NCBI RefSeq assembly: GCF_020085105.1 | Contig: NC_058065.1 | Location: 1,262,665 to 1,326,664 of the forward strand | Direction: 5' to 3' | Length of the DNA: 64,000 nt | From: Siniperca chuatsi | Lineage: Eukaryota > Chordata > Actinopteri > Centrarchiformes > Sinipercidae | Shown: piece after piece, positions 58,954-64,000 of the stretch | Numbering within the stretch: the stretch's first letter is position 1 | Layout: each line of letters starts with the position of its first letter | Translations under genes and position numbers: made by a program | The notes under the pieces: generated by a model | Told to the model about the DNA's origin: nothing | What the model saw: the letters and a program-made list of their open reading frames with translations, nothing else | The model's database searches: none

Positions 58954-61900
58954 CGGTCAGAGCTGCTGGTTCTTGTAGTTCTTTTAGTTATGTTCGTAGT
59001 TCTTCAACACTTTAAAACTACAACACGAGTCCATTTAAAGCCACGTTGATACACTTTCAGGCAAAAAGTGCTAAAATGTGTGAAACATTCAGCGGGAAAT
59101 ATAAAAATCCAAGCCAGTGTTTTTGTTTGTCAGCTGATCAGATCAGGATGGTTAAACAAACAGTTTAATTTCAAGTCACTATTGTAAAATGTTACGTGAA
59201 AATTGTGAAAGTAAGTAAAAGATTATAACATTTTAGTCAGAATTATAAGACTCGCATGTATCACGAGTCAAAAGTTCTGCTTTTTGAGTAACATTTAGGA
59301 AATTTTAGGTCAAAATGATCATATTTTGAATCCAAATTAAGTCAATATTTTGAGATTTATAATCTAAATTATGGGTTAGTGAGCTAAAACTGTGAGACGT
59401 TAAAGAAAAATGAAGACACTACGTCAGTATTTTTACTTTTTGAGTCAAATCTGGGAAAGTCGATCATATTTAAAGTCAAAATTCTTACGTTTTAAGTCAA
59501 AGCTGTTACCGTTTTGTCTATTTTTAGTTACTACCTCATAATTTGGACTGCAAGTTAAAATTCCACGATAAATCTCACAGTTTTAACTGCACATGAGTAT
59601 TTTCTTTTATTACTCCAAACTTGAAACTTTTTCCCTGAAGGAAGTCAGCGTCCCCAGCTCGGCCTGATGGAGGCGCTGTGAGGAGACGCTCTGACTTTAA
59701 ACGGCTGCGTCTGCTTTTTAATTCTCACCAGCTGACTGGTTCTCTGCTCAGGAGGCCGATGGTGCACGAGCCGGGGATCGAACCTGCGACGTGGGCGGTG
59801 TGCTGCAGGTTTGAATCCCGCTCTCGTTCTACAGGACGACATCCCGATGTCAACTATAAACTCTGCGAGAGAAATCGCACTCCGGAGCTGCTTCCTGACG
59901 TTTAGCAGAATATAAAACTAACGCATGTTTGATGGGAAAACTCACAGACGATGATACATTTCAGCTCCAGATGTTTCTTTCAGTCTCATATTTTAAATTA
60001 CAAAGCAGTTTGAAACGTTCAGATTAGTTTTAGTAGATGCACATTTTCTCAACATTAATGAATATTTTTTTTAATTTGGCGACATTGAACATTTTAATAA
60101 TAAAATAATGAATAAAAAGTCTGCTGGAGTTTAAATTCTCCGAAATGAAAATGTATCATCTCTTGTTTTTTCCTTCCAATCATCAACTCCAATAATCCTG
60201 ATCACAGTATCGATCAAAACAATCAACAGTGATTCTTCCTTATGGATCAATCAGCTGATCAGTGTTTGTGGCCGGTGTCTTTTCTTACACAGAAATTCAG
60301 ACTTGAACAGTGAATCTCAGGTTTCTGCTGCTGATCAGAGTCAAAAGATATAGATGTGTGATTGTATATGTGCGCACAGGTGTGTGAAATAATATCAGGT
60401 GTGTCGTCAGTCAGAAGCCAGCTGCAGTGCTGGAGTTTGGCCACTGGAGGGAGCCGCTGAGCTTCTAATCAAACCCATAAAAACAGACGAGGAGGCTTCA
60501 CGAATACCAGAAACACAATTAAATAGTTTTCATAATTTGCCTCATGTGCAGAGGCAGAAGGCTTTCAATAAGAATCTAAAATAAAACATATAAAACTACT
60601 AATTCCATTTAAACTTCTCTCTTAATTGAAAACATTTTTAAAGCTCTGTACCTTTTTATAAATTTGCTGTGACAGGAAACACACTTTTATTTCTCTTTTT
60701 CTCACTTTGGTTTGGTTTTGTGGCTCAGTGCAGCTCCACACACCAAACTCCATTCACTAAAACTAAGATTTAAGGTGTGTGATTTGATGGGGTTTGCACT
60801 AGAACGGAACAGCAACAAACTGCACTTTATAACTTTGTCATAGACGAACAGAGTAAACAGAAATACAGATTCAGATGTGGAAACAGGTTTGACAAATATT
60901 ACAGGAGTATTACGACAAAATGTTGATCTACAGATGCCATAATTAAATTAACTAGTTTTAAATACAGATTCAATAGGTTTATTATTGGCAGGAGCTTCTA
61001 ATTATTTCTACTAAAACAGCTTCTTTCTACAAGAAAAACCAAAGGTTCAGTGTATGCAAACAGGTTTATTGATTCTTTAGTCATCATTTAATGACTACAT
61101 CTCCCATGAGTCTCAGCAGTCAGCAGGCTGTTAAAAACCTCATGGGAGCTGTAGTTCTTGAATGCTAAATAAATAATACTTGTTATGAATGTGAGAGTTC
61201 GTTGTTTAAACCTTGGAAACAGTAGTTTGACAAAAAAACATCTTGACTCAAGGTTCACTTACTAGTTTTCAAACACATCTCATGTTCTTCGTTCCAAGAG
61301 ATTTTTTATATATGTAATATTTCTGATAAAATGACAAAGTGTTCAGATATTACTGAACTCCAGATCAGCTGTTCATTTATCTTCAAACACAAACAGAAGC
61401 TGAAAGATTTTTCAGAAAATACCACAGAAACGGCACGTAAATGGGGCGGGGCTTATCCTCCGTCAGGGGCGGAGCTTCAGCTCGTCTTCCAATGCGATGT
61501 GGTCTGTAGAAGATTAGTTATTACATAATTCTTCTCGCTGCGATAATAACTTTGGTGACGTCTTCTGAAGTCGAATGGATCTGTTTGTGTGACGCCTTAA
61601 ACATCTTTATACTCCAACAACTTTACAATATTCTGCTTCTTCATGCTGGCGGGAAATAATGCTTTCGTAATGTCATAAGAAGTCTTTGCTGTGAAATTTC
61701 ATTTTTTGAAAGTATATAAACAGATGATTTGCATAAATAAAGTTTGTGCTGAAAACAAAAAACGGTTGTTTTTTTTGTAGATTTACTGTATAAACATCAT
61801 CCAACACATTCAAGACAAATGTATCTTTTTAGTTTGAGGACCAAAGTCTGTGGAAAAAAAGAGGTATTTTAGTTGCCAACCAGTTCTGAAGAGAGTTGTG

Positions 61901-62961
61901 TTGGATCATCTCTGGTAAACAAACGCTTTGCAACATGGAAAAGGTTTAAATCAAAAGACTGTAACATGATCTAAATGCAGTTTTTATTGAGTCATGTTGA
62001 TAATGACTGTATGAGTATTTTTATACTAGATGAAGCAGCAGTTTTCAGGTGCGGAGGAGGAGGAGGAGTAAATCAATGACGAGGAGTCCCAGAGTCCTAA
62101 AGACGTTTAAAAGACGATGCAAAAAAGGTAAATCAATGCTTCTTGTAGACCTTCTCGTGTTTCTGGATACAACTCTGTACTTTACTCTTGCACCTGTGCT
62201 GTCAGGCAGCATATTCTCTAATGGCACGATTAATGCAGTCGACACTCGTCTTAAAGTAAAGTAGGAATATTTCCACAACTGTCTCCAGAACAAGCAAAGA
62301 TTACAGAAGATTTAGAAAAAGAAAAAGTCTGTTTAATCGTCTTTCCGATGCCGTAAATCACTTCTGCAACCCTTCAGGTTTATCTTGAGACCTCTTGGAG
62401 GGCAGCGACCCCCAGGTTGGGAACCACCGTGTAGTTAATATTCAGTGTTTTTAAGTCAGGTCAAAGACTTTTTTACTTAATGGCCACAAATTACAACTAT
62501 ACCTCAGAGCAGTTACAGAGACACCTCTCTCCTTAGATCCGTGATTTGGGCGTCGAAAGGCTCCTTTTAAAAATGAAAAACGCCTGTAAAAAACAAAAAG
62601 AAGCATGTAAATAAAACACTGAGAGAAAGCGAACCGTCCTCCCTGCGAGTCGGGTACAGATTAAGATTTTTAAGATTTGCTCTCTGCCGAAACATCAAAA
62701 ACGCCAACAACAACAAAAAAGAAAGAAACAGACATGAAACACTGAATTTCTGTTTCCATGTGTGTGTAAGAGTGCGTTCATGTGTGGGAGAAAGACTCGT
62801 ATACGTAGAAAATGTGTCACCTGGCGCAGCAGCTCCTCACCACTTCCTGTTCCACTTAAAGACGAGAGAGGAAGACACAAGTTTGGTTCAGTCGTCTCAG
62901 GTCGTTGCCGGTGACAGAAACCAGTTTGAAGAAAAACTTCTTTTGGGGAAACCAGTTTGGG
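58954..62961 (+). other. CREG1 3' region and intergenic sequence
   Basis: AT-rich, with several AATAAA sites (near 60110 and 61735), so the CREG1 3' untranslated end cannot be fixed. An inverted repeat with ACTACA-TCTCCCATGAG arms lies at 61093-61156. An ETS-type CACTTCCTG at about 62840 lies 120 bp before the next gene. No other coding sequence is supported. Confidence 0.5.
61093..61156. promoter_or_regulatory. Inverted pair of ACTACA-type (ZNF143-like) motifs
   Basis: Left arm 61093-61110 (GACTACATCTCCCATGAG) and right arm 61139-61156, its near-perfect reverse complement (16 of 18 bases). Each arm resembles the ACTACAATTCCCA core of the ZNF143/STAF site. It could also be a short palindromic mobile element remnant. 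Confidence 0.35.
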
Positions 62962-63022
62962 ATGGAGCTCCAGACGTGGCTATCTGGACTGCTGGTCCTC
63001 GCCTCTGCGTTTCCCCCGGCAG
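62962..63022 (+). CDS. First coding exon of an unknown secreted or membrane protein (partial gene)
   Basis: ATG at 62962, then MELQTWLSGLLVLASAFPPA, a clear signal peptide, and a strong donor (GCAG|GTGAGA) at 63023 in phase 1. The following exons are not within the window or not recognisable. In several vertebrates CREG1 lies next to CD247 (T-cell receptor zeta), whose first exon is a signal-peptide exon of about this size. The ETS-type site upstream fits a leukocyte promoter. CD247 is therefore a candidate; another signal-peptide gene is equally possible on the sequence alone. Confidence 0.5.
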
Positions 63023-64000
63023 GTGAGACTCATCAGACGCCCATCGACACAAATCTTTCACTTTGAAATCTCACGAATGAAAGCTTCAAAGTTGCATTGA
63101 CTTCCACTCAGATTCAAAAATACAGCAGCTTCACTAGAAACTTTTTTTTTTCTGGCATTTTTTAAAGATAGAAACAAGACAAACAATTTATCAATCGACA
63201 CATCAAATTTGAATATGGGTCTTTGATGAAAACCGTTTTTTTATTTTTAAATGTCGATTTTTGCAGGCAAAAAGAGAAAAAATATGTTGTAAACTTGGTG
63301 ATGATGCATTTTCGAGATACTCCGGTTGGTTTTGAAAGGGTTTCATGAGGTTTTCTCAGCTCACAACGGAGCTTGAAATCGTTTCAACTGATCTGAAAAT
63401 GTAAAAGAAATCACAAAGTTACTTCTACGTAAAGATGTATAGCTTCCTGTGGGGAAATCTGAATGGTTTCGACAGCAGAAAATTACAAACCAGTGAAGAA
63501 AATACCAAATGCAAACGTTACAAACAAGGAGAAAAGAGGCTTCTCTCTGGCGGCCATGTTGGAGAGCCTGCTGGTTGTTTGTGTCCGTCGCAACAGAATC
63601 AAACTCGGTTCATTTTTGTTCAGTTTTGAGAGTAAACAAAGGATTTCTTTGATCCATCCAATTGACTTGATTTTGCATTTAAAAAAATATTAGCATATTA
63701 GCTAGTTAAGCTAACTGTAGCAGCTGCTCAGCTAATCAGCACTGTGTTATTGTTAACATGGCAGATTAGCACGCAAGCTAACGAATGCGGTTGAAGGCAG
63801 CATGAGTTTCAACAGAAGGACTAAAAGACTCTCCAGGTTTTTGTTGTTGAAGAAGTCAAAGTTATTATTATTATTTCACTAAAGTAAAATACTATTTGAC
63901 TCTTTGACACTTTAGATGTTTTGTTTTTTTATGTTTTATCTGACGTTTCGTCAGTTTTTGTTCTGTGGTTCTGAGGAAACAATATTTCATTTCAGTTTTT
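63023..64000 (+). other. Probable intron 1 of the gene starting at 62962
   Basis: AT-rich sequence with no recognisable exon. Around 63690-63790 it has GCTAGTTAAGCTAAC and similar GCTAAC-rich words like the dispersed repeat at 7490. Confidence 0.4.

Noticed and set aside
59755..59825. tRNA-like T-arm words (GGTTCGATCCCCGG on the minus strand, GGTTTGAATCCC on the plus strand)
   Set aside because: The stems do not pair properly and no D or anticodon arm is found on either strand. At most a tRNA-derived relic.
62049..62264. 71-codon ORF starting MRRRRRSKSM
   Set aside because: The arginine run comes from GAGGAGG-type repeats read out of context; no promoter, homology or splice signal.

Overview
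The window looks like teleost fish nuclear DNA: introns with GT/AG borders, many decayed fish-type interspersed repeats, and genes of the fish-specific NLR-C (NLRC3-like) family with the FISNA-NACHT, LRR and PRY/SPRY (B30.2) layout. The species cannot be fixed from the sequence. All long coding signals before about 54 kb are on the plus strand, apart from a zinc-finger relic and a Ty3/gypsy fragment on the minus strand.

Layout. Four NLR copies lie head-to-tail. Copy A (1-4921) enters the window inside its NACHT exon. Copy B (9266-16683) is complete in exon content but has a 2-nt deletion in FISNA and an extra LRR exon. Copy C (21277-30837) is open up to its B30.2 exon, where a CTC/TCC microsatellite carries 2 extra bases and shifts the frame. 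Copy D (45823-53893) is open from its second exon to its stop, but its first coding exon has lost 2 bases; two further first-exon copies lie upstream at 38580 and 43411. Exon phases agree throughout: the N-terminal repeat exons and 174-nt LRR exons are phase 2-2, a 47-nt linker exon joins LRR to B30.2, and the FISNA-NACHT exon is 1804 nt (1802 in B).

After copy D comes a complete four-exon CREG1 gene (55218-58953, 205 codons), a secreted/lysosomal glycoprotein. Broken copies of CREG1 exon 1, with the CREG1 upstream region, lie after copies A (6181) and C (31709). The array therefore seems to have grown by duplicating a unit made of an NLR gene plus the first exon of its neighbour. Copy B has lost this piece by deletion. 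At 62962-63022 a signal-peptide exon with a good donor starts another gene. CD247 is a candidate because it neighbours CREG1 in other vertebrates, but that is inference.

The spacers hold mobile elements whose empty sites can be read in the sister copies: a 404-bp solo LTR with a 5-bp target duplication (5399-5802), a gypsy integrase fragment (about 39235-40905), LINE fragments with an ORF1-like piece (7101-7353, 36387-36784) and a LINE 3' end (34640-35525), a C2H2 zinc-finger relic (33798-34581), and a teleost DNA-transposon-like repeat duplicated inside CREG1 intron 1. CREG1 intron 3 holds a 43-bp minisatellite.

Biologically, the NLR copies would be cytosolic sensors: NACHT for nucleotide-dependent oligomerisation, LRR and B30.2 for ligand recognition. 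Only copy D has an IRF-like element next to a TATA box upstream of its first exon, so it is the best candidate for an interferon-responsive member. Each of B, C and D has one visible coding lesion, so none can be called fully intact from this sequence alone.
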